Shown here piece after piece: positions 14,139 to 22,629 of a DNA stretch of 24,074 bases; the stretch's first letter is position 1, and the number at the start of each line of letters is the position of its first letter. Both the position numbers and the translations under genes were made by a program. The notes below the pieces were generated by a model. The model was not told where the DNA came from, searched no databases, and saw only the letters and a program-made list of their open reading frames with translations. The DNA comes from Succinimonas sp963628765 (GTDB lineage Bacteria > Pseudomonadota > Gammaproteobacteria > Enterobacterales > Succinivibrionaceae): contig CAVGFV010000214.1 of NCBI GenBank assembly GCA_963628765.1, forward strand, positions 1 through 24,074, read 5' to 3'.

Positions 14139-15498
14139 GATGACTCTCAAGGAAATCTCTGAACATTTACAGGGAGAACTTCTGGGAGACGGAACTGTTA
14201 CCGTGGATCGCGTGGAAACAGATTCCCGTAAGGATGTCGCTGGGGCTTTATTTGTCGCTCTACGTGGAGAGACCTTTGATGGTCATACCTTCCTTGAAAA
14301 GGTAGCTGAGGCTGGTGCTGCTGCCGTATTAACCGAAGAAAAAAAGGATATTGCAATCCCACAGATCATTGTGAAGGATACCTTAAAAGGACTCGGCCTT
14401 ATCGGACAGCTTAACCGTCGTAAAAGTCATGCCGTGGTAGTTGGAATTACTGGCACCTGTGGTAAAACCACCGTAAAAGAAATGACCGCAGCTATCCTCT
14501 CTCTTAAAGGCAAGACCATTGCGACTAAGGGAAACTTCAATAATTCAGTGGGAGTTCCTTTAACTCTTCTCTCTATCGATGCTGATACCGAATATGCAGT
14601 GGTAGAACATGGGGCTTCCCATCCTGATGATATTGCCTACACAGTACAGTTCTCAGAACCAGTTGCCGCGCTTATTAACAACGTAGGTGGTGCCCACCTT
14701 GAAGGTTTCGGTGGCTTTGAAGGGGTGTATCACGCTAAGAGAGAAATTTTAGATTTTGTTTTACAGCATAAGGGCCAAGGCGCAGTTAATGCTGATAGCG
14801 AATTCTATGACTCCTGGCTTAAGGATTACAAAGAATACAATTTAAAGAGCTTTGCGGTAGAAAACCCAAAGGCAGACTTTAGAGCCGAAAATATTACCCA
14901 AAAGGATGCTGGTAACTTTGCTTTTACCTTGGTTACTCCTATGGGTAAGCATGAAGTGGCACTCAATATTCCAGGTCGTCATAATATTTCTAACGCTTTA
15001 GCAGCTGCTACCCTTTCCTCAATGGTGGGAGCAACTCTATCGGAAATCGTGCAAGGTCTCTCCCAAGTTAAGCCAGTAAAGGGGCGTCTCTTTATTGAAA
15101 AATTAGGCGATCTTACCCTTATCGATGATGCTTATAATGCTTCCTTTAATGCGGTTAAAGCATCTTTAGATACCTTGTCTTTACTTCCTGGTCACCGCGT
15201 ATTTGTATTTGGCGATATGGGAGAATTAGGTAAAGAAGCCTTAGATCTCCACCGTAAAGTTGGGGAATACGCTAAGGGCCGTACCGATGAATTTTGGTCC
15301 TTAGGAAGCCTTGCCAAAGAAAGTGCTTTGGTTTTTGGTGGCCGCGTTTTTGAAGACCGTGCAGAGCTTTTAGAAGCAGTAAGAAAGTTAGTTCGGGAAA
15401 CCCCGAACCTTACCATTACAGCTAAGGGCTCTCATGGAATGAAGATGGGCGATATTGTAGATACCGTGCGTCTTGAAAAGAATACTGTTATAGGTTGA
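14131..15498 (+). CDS. murF: MurF, UDP-MurNAc-tripeptide:D-Ala-D-Ala ligase
   Basis: MurF adds the D-alanyl-D-alanine dipeptide, completing the UDP-MurNAc pentapeptide. I choose the ATG at 14131 over those at 14125 and 14140. GGAG ends 6 bases before it, and the resulting MIKMTLKEI lines up with E. coli MISVTLSQL. That gives 455 residues (E. coli 452). The ATP loop reads GITGTCGKTT (105-114), with a cysteine where Ser or Asn is usual. The D-Ala-D-Ala it uses must come from a ddl gene elsewhere, since none is in this cluster. A perfect hairpin lies at 15391-15408 near the 3' end. Confidence 0.96.
   Translation: MIKMTLKEISEHLQGELLGDGTVTVDRVETDSRKDVAGALFVALRGETFDGHTFLEKVAEAGAAAVLTEEKKDIAIPQIIVKDTLKGLGLIGQLNRRKSHAVVVGITGTCGKTTVKEMTAAILSLKGKTIATKGNFNNSVGVPLTLLSIDADTEYAVVEHGASHPDDIAYTVQFSEPVAALINNVGGAHLEGFGGFEGVYHAKREILDFVLQHKGQGAVNADSEFYDSWLKDYKEYNLKSFAVENPKADFRAENITQKDAGNFAFTLVTPMGKHEVALNIPGRHNISNALAAATLSSMVGATLSEIVQGLSQVKPVKGRLFIEKLGDLTLIDDAYNASFNAVKASLDTLSLLPGHRVFVFGDMGELGKEALDLHRKVGEYAKGRTDEFWSLGSLAKESALVFGGRVFEDRAELLEAVRKLVRETPNLTITAKGSHGMKMGDIVDTVRLEKNTVIG
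15391..15408 (+). repeat. Perfect inverted repeat inside murF
   Basis: GTTCGGG and CCCGAAC flank a 4-base loop. It is 90 bases before the murF stop, in an otherwise AT-rich gene. No T tract follows, so it is not a standard terminator. Confidence 0.7.
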
Positions 15499-15523
15499 GT
15501 TCTAGGAAACCTAGGAGAATAAA

Positions 15524-16609
15524 ATGTTCGTTTTACTTGCAGATTGGTTGAGCCAATATGTGTCTGCATTTCGTGTTGTGGATTATCTGTCATTTAGAGC
15601 AGTATTTTCCCTACTCACAGCCCTAATGTTGTCCTTAGCCATCGGTCCTTACATGATCAAGAAATTACAGATTTTACATTTTGGTCAGGTAGTGCGTGAT
15701 GATGGTCCGGAATCCCATCTTTCTAAGAAGGGTACCCCAACTATGGGTGGCATCATGATCGACTCGGTCCTTCTAGTTACTACTCTTCTTTGGTGTAAAC
15801 TTGATAATCCTTACGTGTGGATCGTGGCATTTGCTTTAGTAAGCCATGGTCTTATCGGTTTTGCTGATGACTATTTAAAGGTAGTTAGAAAAGGCCCTGC
15901 GGGCCTCATACCAAGATGGAAATATTTCTGGCAGTCAGTGTGCGCTTTGATTATCGGCTTTTGGCTTTACTTCCTTGCTGGTTCGCCAAATGAAACCACT
16001 CTTGTGATTCCTTTCTTCAAGGACTTAAGCTTTGATTTAGGTTTCCTCTTTATTCCATTTGTATATTTCGTAATTGTCGGGTCTTCTAACGCTGTTAACC
16101 TTACTGATGGTCTTGATGGCTTAGCTATTATGTGTGTACTTATGGTAGCAGCTGGCCTTGGTATCGTAACCTGGCTTACCAGTAACGTAAACTTTGCAGA
16201 ATACCTCTACATTCCATTCTTGCCACATGCTGCGGAGCTCTCAATTATTTGTACCACCATCGTGGGTGCAGCCCTCGGATTCTTGTGGTTCAATACCTAT
16301 CCTGCACAAGTATTTATGGGCGATGTAGGTTCTCTTGCTTTAGGTGCTTTACTAGGCGTTATTGCGGTAATTATTCGTGAAGAATTTTTGCTTGCTATAA
16401 TGGGCGGTATCTTTGTTTTAGAAGCTATAAGCGTAATTCTTCAGGTTGGTTCTTATAAGCTCCGTCACGGTAAACGTATCTTCAAAATGGCTCCAATACA
16501 TCACCATTTTGAAAAGAGCGGTTGGCCAGAACCAAGAGTAATCGTAAGATTTTGGATCATCACTTTGGTGTTGGTGATCCTTGGCCTTGTAACCTTGAAG
16601 CTTCGTTAG
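15524..16609 (+). CDS. mraY: MraY, phospho-MurNAc-pentapeptide translocase
   Basis: MraY transfers phospho-MurNAc-pentapeptide from UDP to undecaprenyl phosphate, making lipid I at the inner membrane. The 361 residues (E. coli 360) form about ten membrane helices. Catalytic blocks are intact: FADDYLKV with Asp115-Asp116 at the same numbers as E. coli, NLTDGLDGLA, and APIHHHFEKSGWPEP. AGGAG lies 6 bases before the ATG. A 6-bp hairpin with a 3-base loop (15892-15906) falls in the conserved cytoplasmic loop. Confidence 0.98.
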   Translation: MFVLLADWLSQYVSAFRVVDYLSFRAVFSLLTALMLSLAIGPYMIKKLQILHFGQVVRDDGPESHLSKKGTPTMGGIMIDSVLLVTTLLWCKLDNPYVWIVAFALVSHGLIGFADDYLKVVRKGPAGLIPRWKYFWQSVCALIIGFWLYFLAGSPNETTLVIPFFKDLSFDLGFLFIPFVYFVIVGSSNAVNLTDGLDGLAIMCVLMVAAGLGIVTWLTSNVNFAEYLYIPFLPHAAELSIICTTIVGAALGFLWFNTYPAQVFMGDVGSLALGALLGVIAVIIREEFLLAIMGGIFVLEAISVILQVGSYKLRHGKRIFKMAPIHHHFEKSGWPEPRVIVRFWIITLVLVILGLVTLKLR

Positions 16610-16623
16610 TCTAAGGAATTTTT

Positions 16624-17925
16624 ATGGCAGAAAAAATTGCTGTTATTGGACTTGGTAAGAGTGGCCTTTCCACCGTGAAATTTTTAGTGAATCACGGAAT
16701 TACTCCTGATGTTTTTGATACAAGAGAACATCCTGCTGGCGAAGATGAATTACCTAAGGGCGTAACCCTTATCAAGGGTGAACTCGATGGCCAGGTTCTT
16801 AGTAACTATAAAGAACTTATTGTAGGTCCAGGCCTTGCTCTTTCATTACCGCCTCTTAAAGAAGCTTCACAAAATGGTGTGAATATCATTGGTGATATTG
16901 AGCTTTTTGCCCGTTATGCTAAGGCTCCTACTGTAGGCGTTACCGGCTCAAATGGTAAAAGTACCGTAGTTACCTTAGTTTCTTTAATGGCTGAAGCTGA
17001 TGGTAAGAAGTGTGGACTTGGTGGCAACATTGGCATTCCTGCATTGGATGTACTTTCAGATGATAAGGATTGCTACGTTTTAGAGCTTTCAAGTTTTGAA
17101 CTTGAAACTACCTCAAGCCTTAAGCTTGCTGGTGCTACTATTCTAAACCTAAGTGAAGATCATCTAGACCGTTATGAAGGCAAGATGGAACTTTACCTTA
17201 AGGCTAAACAGAGAATTTTTGCTCACGCAGATAAGATTTTGGTAAACCGTGAGGATGAAGCAACCATTCCACCTAATGGCAGTATTTGGGCTTCTTTTGG
17301 TGGCGATGCTATTTCTTATGGTCGTGTATATCAAGATGGGGAAACCTGGTTAAGTGTTGAAGGTACTAAAGTTCTTAAGGTAACAGACCTTAAGATTACT
17401 GGTAGACATAACCAGATGAATGCTCTTGCGGCTATGGCTTTAGCAAGCACCTTAGGTATTTCTCGTGAGGCCCAGGTTAAGGTTCTTACCACTTTCGGTG
17501 GCCTTCCACATCGTTGTCGCTTTGTGAGAGAACTTAATGGAGTACGTTACTATAACGACTCTAAAGCTACCAACGTAGGCTCTACTTTAGCTGCAGTTGC
17601 TGGTCTTAAAGAAGGTCTCCGTGGCAAGATCATTCTCCTTGCGGGCGGACTTGGCAAAGGTCAGGATTTTACCCCTATTAAAAACATGTTGGGTCACGAA
17701 GTAGGCGAAATGCTTTGCTTTGGTCGCGATGGCAAGATGCTTTCAGAGCTTGGAAAAGAAGCCAAACTTTTTGAAACCATGCAGGAAGCTATTAGCTACG
17801 CAAGACAAAATGCAAAGGATGGCGACGTTGTACTCTTAGCTCCAGCTTGTGCAAGTTTCGACCAATTCAAAGGCTTTGAAAACCGCGGTGATATCTTCAC
17901 CGAAATTGTGGAGAATCTTGAATGA
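16624..17925 (+). CDS. murD: MurD, UDP-MurNAc-L-Ala:D-glutamate ligase
   Basis: MurD adds D-glutamate as the second stem-peptide residue, before the MurE step. The 433 residues (E. coli 438) carry an N-terminal Rossmann-like domain (VIGLGKSG), the ATP loop GVTGSNGKST (105-114), NLSEDHLDRY, GLPHRCR and YNDSKATN. The C-terminal domain holds LLAPACASFDQF. The start is 14 bases past mraY, and the end overlaps ftsW by ATGA. Confidence 0.98.
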   Translation: MAEKIAVIGLGKSGLSTVKFLVNHGITPDVFDTREHPAGEDELPKGVTLIKGELDGQVLSNYKELIVGPGLALSLPPLKEASQNGVNIIGDIELFARYAKAPTVGVTGSNGKSTVVTLVSLMAEADGKKCGLGGNIGIPALDVLSDDKDCYVLELSSFELETTSSLKLAGATILNLSEDHLDRYEGKMELYLKAKQRIFAHADKILVNREDEATIPPNGSIWASFGGDAISYGRVYQDGETWLSVEGTKVLKVTDLKITGRHNQMNALAAMALASTLGISREAQVKVLTTFGGLPHRCRFVRELNGVRYYNDSKATNVGSTLAAVAGLKEGLRGKIILLAGGLGKGQDFTPIKNMLGHEVGEMLCFGRDGKMLSELGKEAKLFETMQEAISYARQNAKDGDVVLLAPACASFDQFKGFENRGDIFTEIVENLE

Positions 17926-19226
17926 GATTCTTTCCTGGTTTTTTGACTGGCGATCTTAAAGAGCACTATAGTGAAAAGGGCCCTCTGTACGACAGAGGGA
18001 TCCTCGTTAACCTTTTTTTGTTGCTAGGTCTCGGCTTAATTCTAATCTATAGTTCCTCCATCTATGTCGCGACCCTAAGAATGCACGACAGCATGTTCTT
18101 TGCCACCAAGCAGATAACTTTCATCGTGGTGGGACTCATGGCGCTAGGATTGGTATTGTTTTATCCTACAAAAAAGCTCGGCCAACACACCCGAACCTTG
18201 GGAATATTTTTGATTATCTTGGTGTGTCTACTCCCCTTGATCTTTGGTCGTGAAATAAATGGTGCTAAAAGATGGATTTCTTTAGGCTTTATGAATTTTC
18301 AGCCATCAGAACTTCTAAAACTTGTTTGGATAATCTATCTAGGTTCCTACATTCAAAGACACTATCATGATCTCGGCACCTGGTTTGGCTTTTTTAAGCC
18401 ACTTGTTTTCTTGGTGCCAATCGGCTTAATCTTAATAGGACAACACGATTTTGGTTCCTTAGTGGTAATCATGTTTATTACTGCCGGCCTTATGTTTATC
18501 GGTGGTGCGGGCATGAAGTTCTTTACCATGTTATTGATCTTGTCGGTATTACTTGTTATCGGTGCTATTGCCATAGCCCCTTATCGAATGCAGCGTTTGA
18601 TTACCTTTATGGATCCGTGGGCCGATCCTTACCATAAGGGCTTTCAGCTTACAATGGGACTTATGGCCTTTGGACGTGGCGGTCTTGAAGGGCAGGGCTT
18701 TGGTAACAGTATTATTAAGCTTTCTTATATCCCAGAACCACATACTGACTTTATCGTATCCATTTGGGGCGAAGAAACCGGTGTTATCGGGGTATGCTTG
18801 ATAATTTTCTTAGAATTTTTACTAGTGGCGCAAAGCTTTATCTTAGGTCTTAAGAGCTTGAATTCTAAGACTAATAAGAATTTTGAGCATGGCATTATCG
18901 CCATTGGCGTTGGTTTATGGCTTCTTTCACAGACCTTTATCAATATTGGTGTTGCTTCTGGACTTCTTCCAACTAAAGGACTTACCTTGCCATTTATGAG
19001 TTATGGTGGCTCTAGTCTTATTGTTATGATGATGTCAGTAGCAGTGCTAATACGAATCAGTTATGAAAGACGCACTGAATATCTTAAAATGCAGTCTCAA
19101 GGACGAAGAGTGGAACGCAACATGCGTCGTTCGCATAAACATGCTAATGAAGCCTCAGAGAAGGATAAAAATTTTTCTTCTGAGGTCGTAAATGTTCCTG
19201 GCGCTTCTAAGTCTAGTGATGCTTAA
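17922..19226 (+). CDS. ftsW: FtsW, septal peptidoglycan glycosyltransferase (SEDS family)
   Basis: FtsW polymerises lipid II into septal glycan strands together with FtsI. The 434 residues (E. coli 414) have about ten membrane helices. SEDS blocks are present: NGAKRWI, the FQPSELLK segment with its acidic residue, the long periplasmic loop LMAFGRGGLEGQGFGNS, KLSYIPEPHTDFI and WGEETG, and LPFMSYGGSS near the end. The cytoplasmic tail is basic and longer than in E. coli. It overlaps murD by 4 bases. A perfect 8-bp hairpin lies 60 bases into the gene. Confidence 0.97.
   Translation: MRFFPGFLTGDLKEHYSEKGPLYDRGILVNLFLLLGLGLILIYSSSIYVATLRMHDSMFFATKQITFIVVGLMALGLVLFYPTKKLGQHTRTLGIFLIILVCLLPLIFGREINGAKRWISLGFMNFQPSELLKLVWIIYLGSYIQRHYHDLGTWFGFFKPLVFLVPIGLILIGQHDFGSLVVIMFITAGLMFIGGAGMKFFTMLLILSVLLVIGAIAIAPYRMQRLITFMDPWADPYHKGFQLTMGLMAFGRGGLEGQGFGNSIIKLSYIPEPHTDFIVSIWGEETGVIGVCLIIFLEFLLVAQSFILGLKSLNSKTNKNFEHGIIAIGVGLWLLSQTFINIGVASGLLPTKGLTLPFMSYGGSSLIVMMMSVAVLIRISYERRTEYLKMQSQGRRVERNMRRSHKHANEASEKDKNFSSEVVNVPGASKSSDA
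17981..17999 (+). repeat. Perfect 8-bp hairpin at the 5' end of ftsW
   Basis: CCCTCTGT and ACAGAGGG flank a 3-base loop, at codons 20-26 of ftsW. No T tract follows. It is among the most GC-rich stretches nearby and could pause ribosomes, block RNases or give a processing site. Any role is inferred. Confidence 0.75.
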
Positions 19227-19250
19227 TAATCCGGAAGTACGGAGAAGAAA

Positions 19251-20342
19251 ATGAAAAAAATACTGATCATGGCAGGAGGCACTGGAGGACATGTTTTTCC
19301 AGGACTTGCCGTAGCAGATGTTTTGAAATCTCGAAATGAGCCTTGGGAGGTTCGTTGGCTCGGAACTAAAGAGCGCATGGAATCTACTTTGGTACCTAAG
19401 CATGGTTACCAGATTTCCTTTATCAAGATCTCCGGAATCCGTAGAAATGGTCTTGTAAGAAAACTTTGCGCACCTTTCATGATCGTAAGAGCTATTTGGG
19501 AAGCTCTTGGTATCCTAAGAGAATATAAACCAGATGTAGTATTAGGTATGGGCGGTTATGCTTCAGGTCCTGGTGGCATTGCGGCAAAAATTTTGGGTAT
19601 TCCTTTAGTACTCCATGAGCAAAACGCTGCACCTGGTCTTACCAATCGTATTCTTGCCAAGTTCGCGAGTAAGATCCTTTTAGGTTTTCCAAAAGCTATT
19701 AATAGCGAAAAGGCACAATTCACTGGAAACCCAGTAAGAGAAAGCGTAGTGGCTCTTCATAAGGAGCTTCCTAAGGACTTTTCCGATCCTTGCTTAAAGC
19801 TTCTTATTGTGGGTGGTAGCCTTGGGGCTCAGGTGCTCAATGAAACTATTCCTGAGACCATAAAGAAGGTTCTTGATAAGGGCATTCAAATTCAGGTTCT
19901 CCATCAGACCGGTAAGGGCAATTCGGAAGCAGTTTTAGAAAGTTACAGAAAACTAAATGTTTCTGAACAAAATGCTGACGTAAGAGAATTTATTGATGAT
20001 ATGGCTTCAGCATACAAAAAAAGCCATGTCATAATTTGCAGGGCAGGGGCATTAACTTCAGCGGAAGTAGGAGCTGCAGGAATTCCTGCGATCTTTATTC
20101 CTCTTCCAAGTGCTGTTGATGATCATCAGACCAAAAATGCCCGGGCTTTATCTGATGTGGGTGCGGCTATTACCCTACCACAAAAGGAAATGACCGCAGA
20201 TAAACTGGCCGATTACCTTGCAGATTTTGCAGTAAACCGCGATAAACTTAAGGAAATGAGCGCCAAAACAGCAGAGCTTGCACGTCTCGATGCCGCAGAA
20301 AAAATTGCCGATGTGTGCAGTTCTTTGGCTTTAAAGGAGTAG
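19251..20342 (+). CDS. murG: MurG, lipid II-forming GlcNAc transferase
   Basis: MurG adds GlcNAc from UDP-GlcNAc to lipid I on the inner face of the membrane, making lipid II. The 363 residues (E. coli 355) show the N-domain glycine loop AGGTGGHVFPGLAVA (8-22), GMGGYASGP, LHEQNAAPGLTN, the second glycine loop GGSLGAQVLNE, and the donor-binding segment RAGALTSAEVGAAGIPAIFIPLP. GGAG lies 6 bases before the ATG. murC begins 4 bases after the stop. Confidence 0.98.
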   Translation: MKKILIMAGGTGGHVFPGLAVADVLKSRNEPWEVRWLGTKERMESTLVPKHGYQISFIKISGIRRNGLVRKLCAPFMIVRAIWEALGILREYKPDVVLGMGGYASGPGGIAAKILGIPLVLHEQNAAPGLTNRILAKFASKILLGFPKAINSEKAQFTGNPVRESVVALHKELPKDFSDPCLKLLIVGGSLGAQVLNETIPETIKKVLDKGIQIQVLHQTGKGNSEAVLESYRKLNVSEQNADVREFIDDMASAYKKSHVIICRAGALTSAEVGAAGIPAIFIPLPSAVDDHQTKNARALSDVGAAITLPQKEMTADKLADYLADFAVNRDKLKEMSAKTAELARLDAAEKIADVCSSLALKE

Positions 20343-20346
20343 AGTT

Positions 20347-21795
20347 ATGTCTCAAGATATTAAAGAAATGTTTGGCGATGTTCCTGTAATGCACAAAGTT
20401 AAGAGAATTCACTTTGTGGGTATCGGTGGTGCGGGTATGAATGGTATCGCAGAAGTACTCGCTAACGAAGGCTATGAAGTTACCGGTTCTGACGTGGCTG
20501 AATCCCGTAATACTGAGCATTTAAGAAAGCTCGGAATTCAGGTTTACATTGGTCATAAGGCTGAACAGGTACACGGTGCTAGCGTAGTTGTGCTCTCTAG
20601 TGCTATTCATAAAGGAAATCCAGAATGGGAAGAAGCTATTAAACTTCATACCCCAATTGTAAGAAGAGCGGAAATGCTGGGCGAACTTATGCGCTTCCGT
20701 TTTGGCATTGCAGTTGCGGGAACCCATGGTAAGACCACAACCACGAGCTTAATATCCTCTATTTTTGCGGAAGCCGGACGCGATCCTACTTTCGTAATTG
20801 GTGGTCTTCTTAATAGTGCGGGAGTAAATGCGCGCTTAGGTTCAAGCCGTTACCTTATAGCTGAAGCAGACGAATCAGACGCATCCTTCCTACACCTACA
20901 GCCAATGATTTCCGTAGTAACCAACATCGATAGAGACCATATGGGTACCTATGGTGGTGATTATGCGAAGCTCAAAGATACCTTTGTAGAATTCCTCCAT
21001 AACCTACCATTCTATGGTGTGGCGGTAGTCTGCATTGATAATGAAGATGTTCGTGATATTTTAGATAGAATCGGCCGTACCGTCGTTACCTATGGCCTTA
21101 GTGAAGATGCGGATTTCCGTGTTACAGACTTTGTTCAAGAGCAGGCTCATTCTACTTTCACAGTGTTAAGAAAGAATAAAGCTCCTCTCCACGTTAAGCT
21201 TACTGTACCAGGCATCCATATGGCCTGTAATGCAGCAGCTGCTATTGCAGTAGCTTCAGAAGAAGACATTTCTGACCAAGATATTTTGAAGGCTCTGGCT
21301 AACTTCCAGGGTGTGGGTCGCCGCTTTGAACAGTATGGCGAATTTGAAACTGGTCGCGGTAAGGCTGTGCTAGTTGACGATTACGGTCACCATCCAAACG
21401 AAGTCCGTGCCACCATAAAGGCTGTTAGAAATGGTTGGCCAGATCGTCGTTTGGTCATGATTTTCCAGCCACATCGTTACACCCGTACCAGGGATTGCTA
21501 TGAAGACTTTGTAGAAGTACTCAGTAGCGTGGATGAGTTAATTCTCATGGATGTGTACCCAGCAGGCGAAGATCCAATCGTGGGAGCTGATGGTCGCTCT
21601 CTATGCCGCTCTATAAGACTTCGCGGCCAGGTAGAACCATATTTCGTATCCTCACCTGAGATGGTGCCATCAGTTCTTGCTGATATCATCAAAGATGGAG
21701 ATATCGTTTTGACCCAGGGTGCTGGTAATGTTGGTCATATAGCGAAGGTTCTCGAAGCGCAAAAACTTTCTATTGCCAAGATGAAGGAGCGTTAA
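20347..21795 (+). CDS. murC: MurC, UDP-MurNAc:L-alanine ligase
   Basis: MurC attaches the first stem-peptide residue, L-alanine, to UDP-MurNAc. The 482 residues (E. coli 491) hold FVGIGGAGMNGIAEVL (23-38), the ATP loop AGTHGKTTTTSL, EADESDASF, NIDRDHM, DDYGHHPNEV and FQPHRYTR. GGAG ends 7 bases before the ATG, within the murG stop region. In E. coli ddlB follows murC; here ftsQ starts 3 bases after the stop. Confidence 0.98.
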   Translation: MSQDIKEMFGDVPVMHKVKRIHFVGIGGAGMNGIAEVLANEGYEVTGSDVAESRNTEHLRKLGIQVYIGHKAEQVHGASVVVLSSAIHKGNPEWEEAIKLHTPIVRRAEMLGELMRFRFGIAVAGTHGKTTTTSLISSIFAEAGRDPTFVIGGLLNSAGVNARLGSSRYLIAEADESDASFLHLQPMISVVTNIDRDHMGTYGGDYAKLKDTFVEFLHNLPFYGVAVVCIDNEDVRDILDRIGRTVVTYGLSEDADFRVTDFVQEQAHSTFTVLRKNKAPLHVKLTVPGIHMACNAAAAIAVASEEDISDQDILKALANFQGVGRRFEQYGEFETGRGKAVLVDDYGHHPNEVRATIKAVRNGWPDRRLVMIFQPHRYTRTRDCYEDFVEVLSSVDELILMDVYPAGEDPIVGADGRSLCRSIRLRGQVEPYFVSSPEMVPSVLADIIKDGDIVLTQGAGNVGHIAKVLEAQKLSIAKMKER

Positions 21796-21798
21796 TTC

Positions 21799-22629
21799 GT
21801 GAGTCAGGTAATCCGGCACATAAAAGAAGAGCGTACAGAAACCCCAAAGGGACAATTGATCTTTGGAATAGTGTTCTTGTGTGCGGTTATTCTTACAGAT
21901 TTTCTGTTTGCCCGTTATCTCTATCATTCCATGACTGAGGTTGATGCCATTCCTGTGCGTCAGCTACAGGTGGATGGGGAGCTTAACTATCTGACTCAAA
22001 AAGATGTGGCGGATTATTTTTTAAATAATTATGACAACCTAAACCTTTTAACTATGGATTTAGGTCGTGTTAGAAAATATCTGTTAGAAATGCCTTGGGT
22101 GCGCAGTGTTTCAGTACGTAAACGTCTGCCTAACATTCTCTATGTTTATCTTACAGAATATAAGCCCGCTGCTTTTTTTAATGATGGTATTCTAACCAAG
22201 GATTGGAAGGTTATTAAGCCGAACCTTACCAACTTTAAAGAACCTTTAGTACATCTTGCCGGTCCTGAAAATTCCGCACGAAGCATCTATGACCGCTATG
22301 TGAAATTCAGTACCTTTTTAAATGTCAAAAATTATATAATCAGCTCTTTAACTCTTACAGATAGCTATATGTGGGAAGTAAGACTGACTACGGGACTTAC
22401 CCTTTACTTGGGACGTGATGCTGAAACTATTGGACATGATGTTGAAGATAGCGATCAAGCTTCTGAACAACAAGATATACTTTTAAAGCGTCTTGATATG
22501 TTTGTCGAGCTATATCCAAGACTTGAACGTCGCCAAGATCTTGAATATATAGACTTAAGATACGATACAGGTGCTGCCGTAAGATGGCGAGATGGCGAGC
22601 AGAATCAATTAAGCCAGGAGAAAAAATGA
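21799..22629 (+). CDS. ftsQ: FtsQ, divisome membrane protein
   Basis: FtsQ is the scaffold of the FtsQLB complex. The start is a GTG at 21799, set by AAGGAG nine bases upstream inside the murC 3' end. The product has 276 residues, the same as E. coli. It has a short basic cytoplasmic part, a membrane helix at about 19-40, a POTRA domain (about 53-122, including WVRSVSVRKRLPNILYVYLTEYKPAA), and a beta domain ending YIDLRYDTGAAVRW. It is followed by ftsA with an ATGA overlap. The weak start and overlap suit low-level, coupled expression. Confidence 0.95.
   Translation: MSQVIRHIKEERTETPKGQLIFGIVFLCAVILTDFLFARYLYHSMTEVDAIPVRQLQVDGELNYLTQKDVADYFLNNYDNLNLLTMDLGRVRKYLLEMPWVRSVSVRKRLPNILYVYLTEYKPAAFFNDGILTKDWKVIKPNLTNFKEPLVHLAGPENSARSIYDRYVKFSTFLNVKNYIISSLTLTDSYMWEVRLTTGLTLYLGRDAETIGHDVEDSDQASEQQDILLKRLDMFVELYPRLERRQDLEYIDLRYDTGAAVRWRDGEQNQLSQEKK

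Noticed and set aside
22584..22625. Upstream ATG start for ftsA
   Set aside because: The added residues come from inside ftsQ; GGAG and the ATGA overlap favour 22626.
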